A stretch of DNA of 64,000 nucleotides from Gnetum montanum (taxonomy: Eukaryota > Streptophyta > Gnetopsida > Gnetales > Gnetaceae), in NCBI GenBank assembly GCA_015680685.1, contig MNCI01002981.1, positions 25,609 through 89,608 on the forward strand, given 5' to 3'. The notes under the pieces are model-generated. The model searched no databases and had not been told where the DNA came from. It saw nothing but the letters and a program-made list of their open reading frames with translations. Positions 1 to 11,787 of this stretch are shown piece after piece. A program made the position numbers and the translations under genes. Each line of letters opens with the position of its first letter. The stretch's first letter is position 1.

Positions 1-195
1 ACCAAAAAAATCATATACCTCGGACTTACTTAACCATACACCGTGACAACAACAAGTAAGTCTGGGAAGACAACGAATGATTAACCCCAAGTGTTCCATG
101 GGGCGTTTAGGCATTTAGTCTATGGAGTTCGACCAGATCGTGCGTGCTACGCTCTTTTCATATGGTTGAGTGTAGGGGTACCTCGCCACTGATCA
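1..195 (+). mobile_element. 3' part of an LTR (same family as 4510-20240)
   Basis: The sequence matches the last ~195 bases of the LTRs ending at 5354, 7784, 15607 and 20240, including the stretch around AAGTAAGTCTGGGAAGACAA and the terminal CCACT-ATCA type end. No primer-binding site follows the end at 195, so this is either a 3' LTR or a solo LTR. The rest lies outside the window. Confidence 0.85.
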
Positions 196-422
196 GGAGT
201 TTTTATAAGATTGGTCATAAAGATGAGAATCTTAAAAAGTATTCCCAAAACTGTTAGGCCTTTCCTTTTATGTTTTATTAAGTTTCACCTCTCTTGATGT
301 TCTTCTACTAGTGTACTCTAATTTTTCATTTATAATATATTTTATTTTTTAGGGTTAATGCCCCCTCCAAGTCAAGTTACTAATTATAATAATTAAATAT
401 TAGCAAATTAATGTCATCCACT

Positions 423-582
423 AAACATTTGGGATGGTGTAACCCTAAAATAATTGTAATATAGATACACCCTAAGATATATAGTGCAATTAGAGCTTTA
501 TAACTCAACATTGTCCATCAAAATCAAACCCATGACTTGGAGCTTTCAAATCAAGAGTTTTACCACTAGGCAAACACCTCAT
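423..582 (-). repeat. tRNA-type SINE, family B
   Basis: On the minus strand this reads as a tRNA-like head (A-box-like GCCTAGTGGTAAAACTC, B-box-like GGGTTTGATT) followed by a body containing CACTATATATCTTAGGGTGT. The same arrangement recurs at 28559-28690 (plus) and 21430-21600 (minus), so this is a dispersed family. Ends are approximate. Confidence 0.65.
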
Positions 583-3097
583 TGTTTCATGCACTAACAT
601 TCATCCAAATTTCCAAAGAATAATGAACCATTTCTAAAAGGCAAAATTAATGATAATACACTAATCCAAAGATTTTGGAATAAAAAAGTTATGACTTCAC
701 ACATTTTGAAGATTAGATAACATATATTTCATTGTCATCATCATGGTGCTTTTATCCAATCAATATATGTTATGTTAACATTTTTTTAAAACATCACTTA
801 TTTTGTTGTACCCAAAACTTTTTTTATACTAAAATGGTTAACAAAAAGTTCATTTTAATATAATGGAATCTTAAATTCTACTTATCATGATGGAAGATCA
901 AATGTAGTAATCACAATATTTAAACTTGAATAATTCAAAATTATCTTTCACAAACAATTATACAAACTATAGTTATAATACCCTTGTTAATTATCTATAA
1001 CATCATATAAATAGCTGACAAAAATGCTACAAAACCCCAAGGATCTAGATTTAACCTCAATTTACTAATTCAAGAAGTCCCTGTAAAATGAATAAAAATT
1101 ATCAAATAAAAGCATAAATATAGCATAGTAACACATCTTAGCAAAATTTCTTACTACTTGCATAAATAATTAAATAAAATTATTTTAAAGAAAATGAAAG
1201 TTAATGCAACCCCAAAAATGTAGATGTTGAAAAACTCAACTAGTTACATCATTAAAAAGTATACAAAATTATGGTATCAACAATACTTGTTTCACCTTAA
1301 TCAAACATCTAAAATAAACATATTCACATTTGAAGTTTATCAAATTAAATAATAAAAATAATAAGTAATAAAATATTGATATATAAGAAAAAATACTATT
1401 TTTTCAAACATATAGCATGCTTCAATATGAAAAATGATCCTTGTGACATCATGAACCAAATGGCATAGGCAAAAAATTTCATATCTATCATAAATTATTT
1501 ACTCACAAAAATAGGTACATGACTCAAATATCCAAAAAGTGTATCAGATTTCTATTTTACAAAAATACAAAATATATAAACATTATTTTTCAAGTTCAAA
1601 GGGTCCATATTGTATAGAATTGATCCACCTCTTATTCCATGTCCCTATTTCAGTATTTCCTTGCTACTCTAGACTCTCTACATTGAAATGTAGGAGTGAG
1701 AACCCCTTAAATAAGAAATGTTATTTTATTTCATTATCCATGGAGCATAAAAGTTTTGGACCAAGAGTCTCACCATACAAGCTAGACAAAGGTTTTCAAT
1801 TAAATATTCAAAAATGTTTTAAAATCTAGAAATACCAGAAATTTTCCAAAAATCCAAATATTTTATATTTTATCCAAGATTCTTTGAAGGATAGGTCTTA
1901 GTTACTCTCATTGCCAAAAGAATATACCCATAGGTCTTGAAATAACCTTACTACCAACATCAAATTATCCTATTAAATATTTAATATTAAAAAATATCAT
2001 AAAATCTAAATATTATATATTTTATCCTATTAAATAACCTTACTACTAGCATTAGATTATCTTACTAACAATAAGGTGTTAGCTTAGCGGTATGAGTCTT
2101 GGCTTAGTGGTACACATATCATTAGAAGGATAGATCTTGACTATGCCTCACTACACAACACTAGACTCAATTACTTAGTGCCAAGATTTTGGCTTGTTTC
2201 CTATCCTGACACTAACGTATGAATCAAAATCCAAGGTAGGAAATCCATCCAAACCCTTGCCCTCATGGGGTGGGTTTCATTAAAAAACACTCCACAATTG
2301 CATGCAAAAATGGGCATATAAAAGATTCATGGCTCCCATAATTAACTAACCAAACTCAATCATGATAAATATTATTTTATTAGCTTCCAAATTTAAAATA
2401 TTTCTCAAATAGCCAAATTTCCATAAAATTTTTGCAAAATCTTATGCACGTGTAGGATTAATTCAAAATAATCAAAAATATCTAAGAAGCAAGTTGACAA
2501 AGTTTCCATATATTCCACAAATTTACCAAAAGATAGAAAAAGATTTGGACAAAATCACAATATTAATTTCCATATAAAAACAAGTCTCAACATAATAATT
2601 AAAATTGTAAAAGAATAGCGAAGAAGTAGGAAGCATAAAGAAATAGTATAAAATCCACAACAAAGTAGGGTAGCTGCATGAAAAGGAAAATAAAACAAAC
2701 TTTCTTACAATATTGTAAGGCCTTTTAAAATCTTCTTATTGGCTTTCTTTCTTGTTGAAAAATATTTTTCATGTATCTTTATTTCACTTTAAATTAACTT
2801 CCCAAAACTTTTTACAATTTGCAACTAAAATACAAAATCTATTTATAAGCTAAAGAATTCATGCACCATGACACATGGGCTTATGTGTATAGAAATGAAA
2901 GAAATAGACTTAGAATGGAAGAAAGTGGACTGAAAATGGATTTGAAATAAAGAAACTAGGTAAAAAATGATTTTTATGTAAAGAAATATAACTAAAAATG
3001 GTTTTTGTTATTAAAAAGTAGAAAACTAGATGTGAAGGCAATGAAGTAATGAAAGATGATGGTTGTGGGAGAAAGTAATAGACAATATATGCAAATC

Positions 3098-3210
3098 ATC
3101 ATCATCATCATCCTAGTCTTGTCCCAATAAATAAACTAGAGTTGGCTACATAAATTCTTTTTCATCATTCACCTCTATGAAGAGCTAGATCTTTGTTTAT
3201 TTGCAATTTC
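3098..3210 (-). repeat. RTE-type LINE, 3' end fragment
   Basis: The reverse complement matches the last ~110 bases of the RTE LINE at 26190-28086, including AGATCTAGCTCTTCATAGAGG and the terminal GATGAT repeat. Only the 3' end is present, the usual product of 5'-truncated target-primed insertion. Confidence 0.75.
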
Positions 3211-3667
3211 TTTAAATCCTCTTTGATTTTTTTTTCCATGTCTTCCTTGGTCTTTCTTTTGGTTGCTTTTTTAGAACAATAATGTATCCAAATATTACAT
3301 GTTGTCATTTGAAAGTTTTGTTGCTAGACTTACTTCTTTGCCCATCCTTGCCCATGATGTGGGAACCCTTGTCTACTTTTGATAACATCCAAGTTACAAT
3401 ATTGCACATCATTTTTGTAGGAGGTCCTAACAAGCCCTTGCCCATTTTTCACAGCAAGAAACCCCTACGACTACTACGCATCACATTTGGGAAATGCCCT
3501 AATATCACATTCACATGACATGAATCGACTTACTTGTTTTTTAATTATACATATATTTTCTTTCCTATATCATAAGCTTAATTACAATTTTCTCTCTTTA
3601 ACTAATACTTTTGAGGTTCAAGGCCTCATAATAGGCATACTAAAATTCTAAATAAAATTTGGTGGGC

Positions 3668-3756
3668 AATGCTAAGTTATAAAATTCTAATTAGACTATA
3701 TATATTGGGGTGTATTTATACTAAAATTATTTCAAAGTTCCAACATCCAAATCAAA
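3668..3756 (+). repeat. SINE family B, tail fragment
   Basis: It matches the body of the family-B SINE (AAGTTATAAAATTCTAATTAG, then GACTATATATATTGGGGTGT and a TTATTTCAAAGTTCC-like end). The tRNA-like head is missing. Confidence 0.55.
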
Positions 3757-4504
3757 AACTATTTAAACCTATGGGATCCTTATCAAGTATCCTATACATT
3801 CACATATTGAAATCATGTCTAACCATTACTTATCATAGTCATATAGTTTAAATGTCAAAACTTTTGTAGGATTTTTAGCAACCTAAATATGTAATATCTT
3901 AAGAACTACAACTTTAATTCTAATGAACCAAGGGTCAAAATTAGTATTTTTGAATATCCTAGACACAATGGTAAGGTCAAATTCTAGGAATTCTGAGTTA
4001 TTTTTAATTATATTTAATTGTAATTAAAAATAAACTTAGAATTCCAATTTAATGATAAAATGTAACATAGGGCATGATTTAAGTAGGGTTAGGATGTTGA
4101 CACCAAAAAATAAATATACTAACAATAAAAATTTAGAGTACAAAAGTAGAGAAACAAAGAAGAAACTCCAAAACAACAACAAGGAAAGGCCCAATGGTTT
4201 TGGAAATGCCTTTTTAGGTTTTCATCCTTACAACTAATTTTGAAAAACCTCCCCTCTAGGTTAGAAAAAGGACTAGATCTCGCCCTTGTTTAGAAGCACC
4301 TAAATGGGCTTTCACTTCTTACTAAAGGCTTTGTGTTAATAAAAAACAAAACTAAAAAGAGAAACATTTAGGAATCATTAAAAAAAATTTAAAAAGAGAA
4401 GCATAGTTGTTGAATGGTATCACCTTGAACTAACAAATGGGTTAGAGTCCAAAATGCTCCATGAACAAAGTATTGTATAATCACATGTGTATAATAGAGA
4501 ATAA

Positions 4505-4509
4505 AATAT
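4505..4509. repeat. Target-site duplication, left copy (AATAT)
   Basis: AATAT lies directly before the 5' LTR and is repeated exactly at 20241-20245 directly after the 3' LTR. This fixes both ends of the outer LTR element. Confidence 0.92.
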
Positions 4510-5354
4510 TGATGGGACATGATATCGCATGGATCGCGATATCGCGTACGCGATATTGCGTCCGCTGTGATATCACGTCTTCCCCTGCAATATCATGTAC
4601 GCAATATTGTAGTGCGCCGTCAAATCTATAAATAAGAGGCGGCTCTCCCTTGTTTCTCATTCTAGGCCTAGACCATAGTGAAACTCTGGTATTTTTACCT
4701 CTCCAGAGATAGAATAATTTCCATGTTCCCGCAATAGGAGTTCCAAAGTGAATAGATCTTTATTCGCGCAAATATTGTACCTGAACACAGGTTTGTGTAC
4801 GGAAATAAAGATGAACTTCTTAGATAAACCTTGCAGTGCATGGAATAGCCTAATAAGGATTTTATTTACTGTTATTTATTATTTATCATTTAAATGCTTT
4901 ATTAGTAATTAAATCTTTCTCAACCCTTCTCTCGTAGTTAAGTGCATTCAATACGACCGCTTTGAGCATGTGCATTACTCTTGGTGATCCTAGCAACGAC
5001 TAGCGTTTGGTAACCAAGGTTGCATTGGTTCAAGGTGTGAACGGTAAGTGGGAACATATACTGATGCTAGGTTAATTCAAGCTTAGTTAGTTAGTTAAAG
5101 TTAGTTAATTAGTCTCTTCACCCTTCACCTTGTCAGCATAGGAGATAAAACAGAAAAGACATAAAAATCACATACCTCAGACTTACTTAACCATACAACC
5201 GTGACAAATACAAGTAAGTCTGGGAAGACAATGAATGATTAACCTTAAGTGTTCCATAAGGCATGTAGGCACTTAGTCTGCGGAGTTCGACTTGATCGCA
5301 CGTGTAACGCTTGTATTCATATGGTTGAGTGTAAGGGTACCTTGCCACTCATCA
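4510..5354 (+). repeat. Outer element 5' LTR (845 bp)
   Basis: It runs from TGATGGGA to CACTCATCA, with 5-bp inverted ends TGATG/CATCA. The U3 part is an array of GATATCGCG-like palindromes up to about 4615, followed by a TATA box at 4627. It is about 51 bp longer than its 3' partner, mostly because of extra U3 palindrome units. Confidence 0.92.
4627..4634 (+). promoter_or_regulatory. LTR TATA box (TATAAATA)
   Basis: TATAAATA follows the palindrome array and is conserved in all LTR copies here (7058, 14881, 19513), each ~100-150 bases into the LTR. It is the likely Pol II core promoter of the element. Confidence 0.75.
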
Positions 5355-5374
5355 TTGGAGCCGTTGCCAGGGAC
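5355..5374 (+). other. Primer-binding site, tRNA-Asp type
   Basis: TGGAGCCGTTGCCAGGGAC, directly after the LTR end (a single T intervenes), is close to the tRNA-Asp-complementary site TGGCGCCGTTGCCGGGGA known from Athila elements. Differences are consistent with transitions or age. Confidence 0.8.
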
Positions 5375-5497
5375 TAAGTGTTTGTGCACTAAGTAGAACA
5401 TACGAGATCACTCACATCGTTGGGAGCTTAAACGAATCCTTAGGGTTAATTAAACAGAAATTATATAATGGTTAATCAGCACACCGAATAAGACACA

Positions 5498-6910
5498 ATG
5501 TCTTCTTCTTCTAACAAAAGCACTTCACCACTTAGGGATCATACAAGAGATAGTCGATGACACCAAACACATAACCAAAATCTACCAGTTCCTCAATAGT
5601 ATCGGGTGGTATATACTCATCTCGATGAGTATATACCCGATTTCACCTTTATCCTCCATCAGGATGAACAACTGCGTTGGAGAGACTTGCAAGGTAACAT
5701 AGTGTTACCTCCAGATTGGGCAGTCCCTAACATGCTTCTTCATGCTCTTGCATAGATAGGCATGACAGAATTATATGTTGAATACTTTGTGGAAGATTAT
5801 GACATAAGGGATTACCATCCCACAGCAGTGCAACGTCTAAGGGACTCAAGGCAGGAGAGCCACCATACATTGTTGAAGGGTAAAGGGGTCCCGCACGTCC
5901 TAAGAGAAATTGGAGATGGTGAACCACTTATAACAGGTTCTCTATCAAAAGATGTTCCTCCTCCTAACTATAATGAGGAGGTGGGGTATCAGAACCTATG
6001 CTCCATGATACACAACCCTAGTTTTGATCCCCTTGAATGCCAACTGTTCACCGAGGGAACAAAAACACATGACAAGGACGGGCATTCTGATCGTCATCAC
6101 GATCAGGGCCGAAGCCATCGAAGAGAAGGTAAGAAACATCGTCATGGCGATGGTTCTCCTTCTTCTTGCCCTTCATCACATCATTCACCCTCTCCTTCCA
6201 TGTCAGGACATAGTCACCAAGAGCACAATGGTGAGGATAAGGGTAAGCAAAATGCAAGACCTTGACGAGAGAGTCGAGAGCGAGGACAAGGGTATTCTAG
6301 GGAGTCTAGGCATGAAAGAAGGGAAAGTAGGGAACAACGTAGAAATCATAGACATCATGAGAGAGATGATCATGATAAACCCCTACTTGCAACCTGGAGT
6401 ATGTTAGATATAACGGAGGCAGTGAGAATATTGACAAGGCATCAAAAAGATAGCTGGATCAAGCGCTTAGACATGAATAATATCCCACGGTTTGAGGGGG
6501 GATATAATGCTAATCTACATAATCATTTATAGGCATTCCATAATGCCTGTGCCTTGCAGAACATAGAGAACAAGTGGTAGAAATTGAAGTTGTTTCTAGG
6601 ACACTCATAAAGGAAGCAAAGAGTTGGTACTGGTCCTTAGAGCTGGAAACCATTAGGAGATGGAGTACGATGTTAGAACTCTTTAATGATAAATATCAAA
6701 CATACTCCAAAGTGTCTAACTTGCATAAGCAGATCCAAGAATGGAAGCAGGGTAATCACGAACCCTTGGATGCTGCCATGGACCGATACTACACATTGCT
6801 ACATCATTGCCCAAGCCATGGTTACGCACAACAGGATCAACTCCGCCATCTTGTAGATGGGCTAAGACATGAAACTAGGAGAACCCTTGGGACATATGCC
6901 CAAGCAAGAC
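5498..6910 (+). pseudogene. gag, 5' part, of the outer element
   Basis: Reading starts at ATG 5498 (MSSSSNKST...). The frame has stops near 5557 and 5590 and again before 5762, then an open stretch with a His/Ser/Arg-rich region (about 6050-6260). The conserved Retrotrans_gag-type core follows (WYWSLELETIRRWSTM... LRHLVDGLRHE, about 6610-6900). Compared with the inner element, TAG at 6578-6580 replaces CAG (Gln), and one base is missing near 6597, shifting the frame. The reading is cut at 6910 by the inner insertion and resumes at 15608. The protein would form the particle shell; this copy cannot make it. Confidence 0.8.
6906..6910. repeat. Target-site duplication of the inner element (AAGAC / GAGAC)
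   Basis: AAGAC precedes the inner 5' LTR and GAGAC (15608-15612) follows its 3' LTR, one transition apart. Joining the flanks restores alignment of outer gag with inner gag (AQAR-LSKLRSHE against AQGQLYELRTHQ), which supports the junction independently. Confidence 0.85.
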
Positions 6911-7784
6911 AGATGGGATGCGATATCGCATGGGCCACGATATTGCGTACGTGATATCACGTCCGTCACGATATCACATCCCCCGCGATATCGCGTACGC
7001 AATATCGCGTCTTCCTTGCGATATCACATACACGATATCGCAGTCCACTGCAATGTCTATAAATAAGAAGCAACACTCCCTTGTTCATGATTAGTTAGGA
7101 GTTAGAAGTAGCAAAGCTCTGGCAGTTTGGCCACTCCAGAGATAGATTATTTTTTCCCGTGTCTGCCCGTCGTGTGGTGAATGTAATTGTACAACATTCT
7201 TTATTCGAGTATGACGTACTTGGACACGCACATGACCGGCAATAAAGATCAAGATTACTTCATCATTGCAGCAGTCACTTTGTTGTTTATTTATTTAATG
7301 TTATTTACTATTTTCTCTCTCTCATCCTTAAACTCCTAGAACATGGAACGAGTACGACTTGATTACGAGCATTTAAGTGTGACTACTTGGTAGCCCAGTG
7401 GCGTACCTAGGATCTGTGCTTGGTAATCCTAGTGGTATTTGTGCACAAGGTCCAAGATGTGTACAGTTGATCAAGGAATCAGTTGCTCATCGCACTTAGG
7501 CTAGATTAGATTTCCTTACCTTTTCCTCCTAGCTTAGCTTAGTTAATCTTACATTCTACCGCCTTCAGGAGTAGCGTTAGAATTAGGAACATATCATACA
7601 CCTCACTCTGAACTAAACCATACATGACAAATATAAATACTAGTCCAGGTGGGAAGACAGTGAACTACAACCTAAGGATAACTGTCTGGGTGCCACAACT
7701 AGTCCATCTACGTAGTTCGACCGGATCGTGCGTGAAACACTCGTATTCGTATGGTTGAGTGTAGGGGTACCTCAGCACTCATCA
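6911..7784 (+). repeat. Inner element 5' LTR (874 bp)
   Basis: It aligns with the 3' LTR at 14796 across its length; the first base is A instead of T. The U3 holds the longest palindrome array in the window (about 6920-7045), then TATAAATA at 7058. Confidence 0.9.
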
Positions 7785-7803
7785 TTGGCACTGTTGCCAG
7801 GGA
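7785..7803 (+). other. Primer-binding site, tRNA-Asp type
   Basis: TGGCACTGTTGCCAGGGA follows the LTR end after a single T, at the same place as 5355 in the outer element. It is nearer the Athila site than the outer copy at its first five bases (TGGCA against TGGAG). Confidence 0.8.
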
Positions 7804-7915
7804 TGGTGCGAGTTATCTAGATTAGTTATATCATACAAGGTCGTTGTATAGAACTTAGCGATATATCTCTTAAAAAGAAGTAATTATAAAAAGTCACATA
7901 AATTCACACACAACA

Positions 7916-9910
7916 ATGCCTCTCCTACAAGAGCACGATAATGCCACACTTAGTGAGGAAGTTCATTGGAGAACCAATGAACTATATGATAATGAAGATT
8001 GGAGCATACAACCTAAAGTGGAAGTTTCTTATAAACATGAATTAAAACAACATCATCACAACACACGAAGGCATCACTTACAAGATGATGATGAACCCCC
8101 ACTGGCCACTACAAGCTTAACGCAAATACAAGAGGTTGTTCGAATCTCACGTAGGCATCGTAAAGAGAGCTGAATACCCAGGCTCGATTTAAACAACTTT
8201 CCAAAATTTTCAAGAGGCTATGACTTATATCTACATCAACATTTACTAGCCTTCTACGATGCCTGCATATGGAACAACATTGATAACGGGTGGCAGAAAC
8301 TTAAGCTCTTTCCCATGATACTCAATGACCAAGCTAAAGTATGGTATAGATCGTTAAAACCAAATTCAATACGACGCTTGTCAACAATGGTCGAAGCCTT
8401 TAATGAAAAATATCAAACCTACGCAAGAGTGCCAACCTTGAGGAAACAAATCCAAGGATGGAAACAAGAAAAACATGAACCCTTGGACATGGCCTTAGAA
8501 AGATATTACGCACTGTTAAACAACTGTCCAGGCCATGGGTTTTCCGAGGAAAGGCTAATGTACCATATTATTGATGGGCTACGTAATGAAATAAGAGAGA
8601 CCTTAGGAACGTATGCCCAAGGTCAACTATATGAACTACGAACCCATCAAATCCAAGAGCTTATTAAGCGGGTAGCAAAAGAAGAAGGAGAAATAGCTAC
8701 ATGAGAGAGTGTTGAAAAACATCAACGGGACCAAAATTTCAACTTAACAAAGGTCCCTGATCATAACAAGGAGAAATCAACAAATCTCAAGGTGGAAACA
8801 TCATCTTTGCCAATACAAAAATCATTAGAAGAAGCTGAGGCAAAGATCAATACGATGTTGGAATGGATGTATTAAAAGTGTGGAGAATATATCAACAATT
8901 TTGGAGATAGAGTTTTGACAACCCAAGAAGTAGGATAAAACATTAGACATTCAGAAAAAAAGAATAAAGGGAATAAGCGCTCAACTGCCAATCCTACGTA
9001 TGAATGCAACATATGCCTGTATGATCACCCCAAAGGCCAATGCCCAATATTGTTACATTTATATGAGCATTGGGGAAACACGTTACATCCAGAGTTCGTA
9101 CAGACATCCTATGTTCGATCATAGTGGCAACCATCCTAGTCGTGGGGGAGACCACCCTTAGACTAGAGGCACCCTTCATATTTTTCGAACTCGAATGCTT
9201 ATCACGTTCAACATCCTGTTTCTCCAATTGGGCCAACATACTTTGTCTCACCACACTACTATTCTCCACAATACTATCAACCCATGCCTCCAACGCAACC
9301 ACCACCTTATGCACCTTATATTCCTCCTAATTTTCAACATTCTTATCCTTTTCCTCCTTCCACATCACCACCAACTACCCCTAACGTACCTACACCACCG
9401 CAACCTACAAACAACACTTGTGCTACTGCTACTAACAGCAGAGAAAAGCCTCCTCAACATCAAAGGCGTCCTTTCTTTAAACACAACCGTAGGAAGGGAC
9501 AACATAATTCCAAGGCCACTCCATCTTCCAACCCAGCACAAGTCCATCAATGTGGTGCACCCTTACCTTCGAATCCAATGCCTCATATAACTTCATTAGG
9601 GCCACCAACTAACACTCTAACAACCACACAACCCAATGAACACAACCATGGGAGGCATCATCCTAATCCTTGCATACCATCTAACGATCCCAAACATCAT
9701 AGTGGGTCAACTCGTTATCTGGGAACTACATCGTATAAAGTGCCCCACTATGCTTATTATAATCAAGTGTGTGAACCCCAATGGGGTAAGTATGGACCAG
9801 TTTCAATACTTCTAACATGCAAGGATCCTTATCTTTCATTTATTAATCCTTGCCATACTCAACCGATTAGTTATGGGGATACCCCCCATTTCAAAGACAA
9901 GCAGGATTAA
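7916..9910 (+). pseudogene. gag of the inner element
   Basis: A single frame runs from ATG 7916 to the stop ending at 9910, broken by about seven stop codons but with no frameshift seen. Order: acidic/His-rich N-terminus; Retrotrans_gag-type core (about 8210-8640, with VWYRSLKPNSIRRLSTM and YHIIDGLRNE); a short zinc knuckle at about 9003 (CNICLYDHPKGQC); and a long Pro/Gln/His-rich C-terminus (about 9280-9700). The first stop, TGA 8171-8173, corresponds to TGG (Trp) in the outer copy. The frame ends without a protease domain. Gag would package element RNA; in this copy it is broken. Confidence 0.82.
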
Positions 9911-11287
9911 TAACCACTTTTTATTTTTTCTTTGATTTTACAACTTTTTGTTTTCTAGTTTTTCATTTTTCAACTTTTTGTTCTATATTTTCGTGTTTTT
10001 GTGTTTTTGTCTTTTTATGTTTTTGTAAGTAATCTCATCTACGAATAAAACACTCATGTGGATCATTGGTTGAGGTGTGTCTTATGTTATTAAGTCATGA
10101 GTGGTCAATTATTTGGAGCAGTGAGCCCATTACACCCACTCATCCACTATATAAATAAGAGGTTCTGTTCAAGGGTACAGTGATATTCTTAACATTTTTA
10201 AAAACTTAAAATTAATTTTGTGTTTATTGTACCCAAAATGAAGAAGGACGGACCAAGAGGGAATGATTAGGGTGTGACATTAAGGGGACTTGTGGATTCT
10301 CTTTGGTGACCTCTGTGGGAGTTATCATGCAACGTGGTTGTATTAAGATCCTTGTAGATCTAATGAAAAATGGGAGTAAGAATAATCAAAAGGGCACTCA
10401 AAATCAAACGCTATTCTAGGGGGTCCCACTGGAAAGACATGAACCCATGCCTGAAGGTTGGCAACTTCTCTAGATTTAGTAGAGAAAAAAAGAGAGAAAA
10501 AAGAAAAAAAAAGAAAAAAATAAAGTGTCATAAAACAAAAATCACTCCTCCCTTGTACTAAACACCAAGTGATCGTACACCTTGTTGTTATGGTACTCTC
10601 ATAGTTGTTCATCATGGGATGAAACAATGCGATGTCATTGATTAGAGGAATGGACTTGGTCCTGATCTTGGAACGATGGGTTAATGATACATTAATCATG
10701 CTTTACACGTAGGATTCACTATGCCCTAGGTCAGTTACCTCATGTCCTGATCTCTACAATCTCTTTCTATAGTCGTCTCATCTCACTATTCGTGTAATTG
10801 TGGCTCGTGTCCCGTGTAGCATAGAATTTTCATCTCATTCCGGTGATATTTACATGTGTATGTTTTGTGGAGTTAGTGCAGATTACATTTAACCCTTCTA
10901 GTGCCCACGGACACTTTAAGTGTGGTTACACAAGGGCATAATAGGTTGAAACCTGCTTTGGGGAGGACCCACTTGTGTAATTTTTCATAATCTTCACTGA
11001 TTATCTAACTCAAACACACAATTTCTTACCCTCAGCTTAATTTTTCAATTGATTTTCTTTCCCTAATATTATCCCTCTATAATTTCTACATTCCAATGTA
11101 CCATTACATTCCCTTTTTTCGTAACCACCAAATTTTTATTGCTATAGTTCACATCATTATCATTAAGAGTGCCTCTCGAATCAATCAAATTACCCTAGGA
11201 CATCTTAATACTTGCCCATGTCCTCAATATCAAACATTAATTTCAAGAAAAATCATTAAAATTCGGTATTTTTCATGTGTCTCACAC
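9911..11287 (+). other. Non-coding spacer of the inner element
   Basis: T-rich stretches follow gag (9915-10020). Homology to the outer spacer is visible around 10119 (AGTGAGCCCATTACACCCAC; compare 17821) and at 10951-10970 (TGCTTTGGGGAGGACCCACT; compare 18675). A purine tract lies at 10480-10520. No credible frame is present. Confidence 0.6.
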
Positions 11288-11410
11288 TTGTAGGGCTGAG
11301 ATATCGCGTACACGATGCATCGTACACGATATCACGTCCTATTTACCTATAAATAGGTCCCCCTGCCGCAACACTTAGCATCATTTTGCCATTTACGCGG
11401 GGGATGGGGG
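11288..11410 (+). promoter_or_regulatory. Internal U3-like module upstream of ORF2
   Basis: GATATCGCGTACACGAT and a nearby near-mirror half, followed by TATAAATA at 11348-11355, reproduce the palindrome-plus-TATA layout of the LTR U3, but outside any LTR. It lies about 440 bases before the ORF2 frame. This suggests a separate promoter for ORF2, or a captured LTR fragment. Confidence 0.5.
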
Positions 11411-11787
11411 GGGGGATTTTTGAATTTTTTCTCTACGACTTGCGATTGCATGACCCTTGCTTTTTCACTCATATCTCACTCACTGGTGCTCCAATTTTAA
11501 TTCCATTTGAACCTGCTTGAACCCGAAGTGTTTAGTTTAGTCGTGGGGGAGAGACACTTACTGAAAAGTGGCTAACTTTTTTGAAATTTATCATCGCTCA
11601 AAGGACATCAATTAGGGTAATTAACTTAACACTTAGAATAATTGTGCCAAAAATAATATGTCCTTAAGTATACCAGGAGATTAAAAATGGAAACCACCTA
11701 AGTCATAGGACCCATTATTATAATTTTCGAGCACGATCACACGCTATAACATAAGATCTTTTATTAAGGCAAGCAGTAAGGTATAAC

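Larger units (their letters stand above)
196..4509. other. AT-rich non-coding flank with SINE and RTE remnants
   Basis: No open frame here looks like a conserved protein; the frames present are short and low in complexity. Recognisable content is limited to a minus-strand SINE (423-582), an RTE LINE 3' tail (3098-3210) and a SINE tail fragment (3668-3756). Nothing else is identified. Confidence 0.6.

Noticed and set aside
1539-1829. 96-codon open frame on the plus strand
   Set aside because: Low-complexity, AT-driven composition, no recognisable domain, no splice or promoter context; likely chance.
2064-2130. tRNA-like GTGTTAGCTTAGCGGTATGA, possible SINE head
   Set aside because: It resembles the family-B head, but no B box or body follows; too little to call.
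3282-3518. 78-codon open frame next to an RTE tail
   Set aside because: No similarity recognised and it lies in decayed repeat sequence.
9070-9590. Overlapping open frames around inner gag
   Set aside because: They are shadows of the Pro/His-rich gag frame 2 in other frames.
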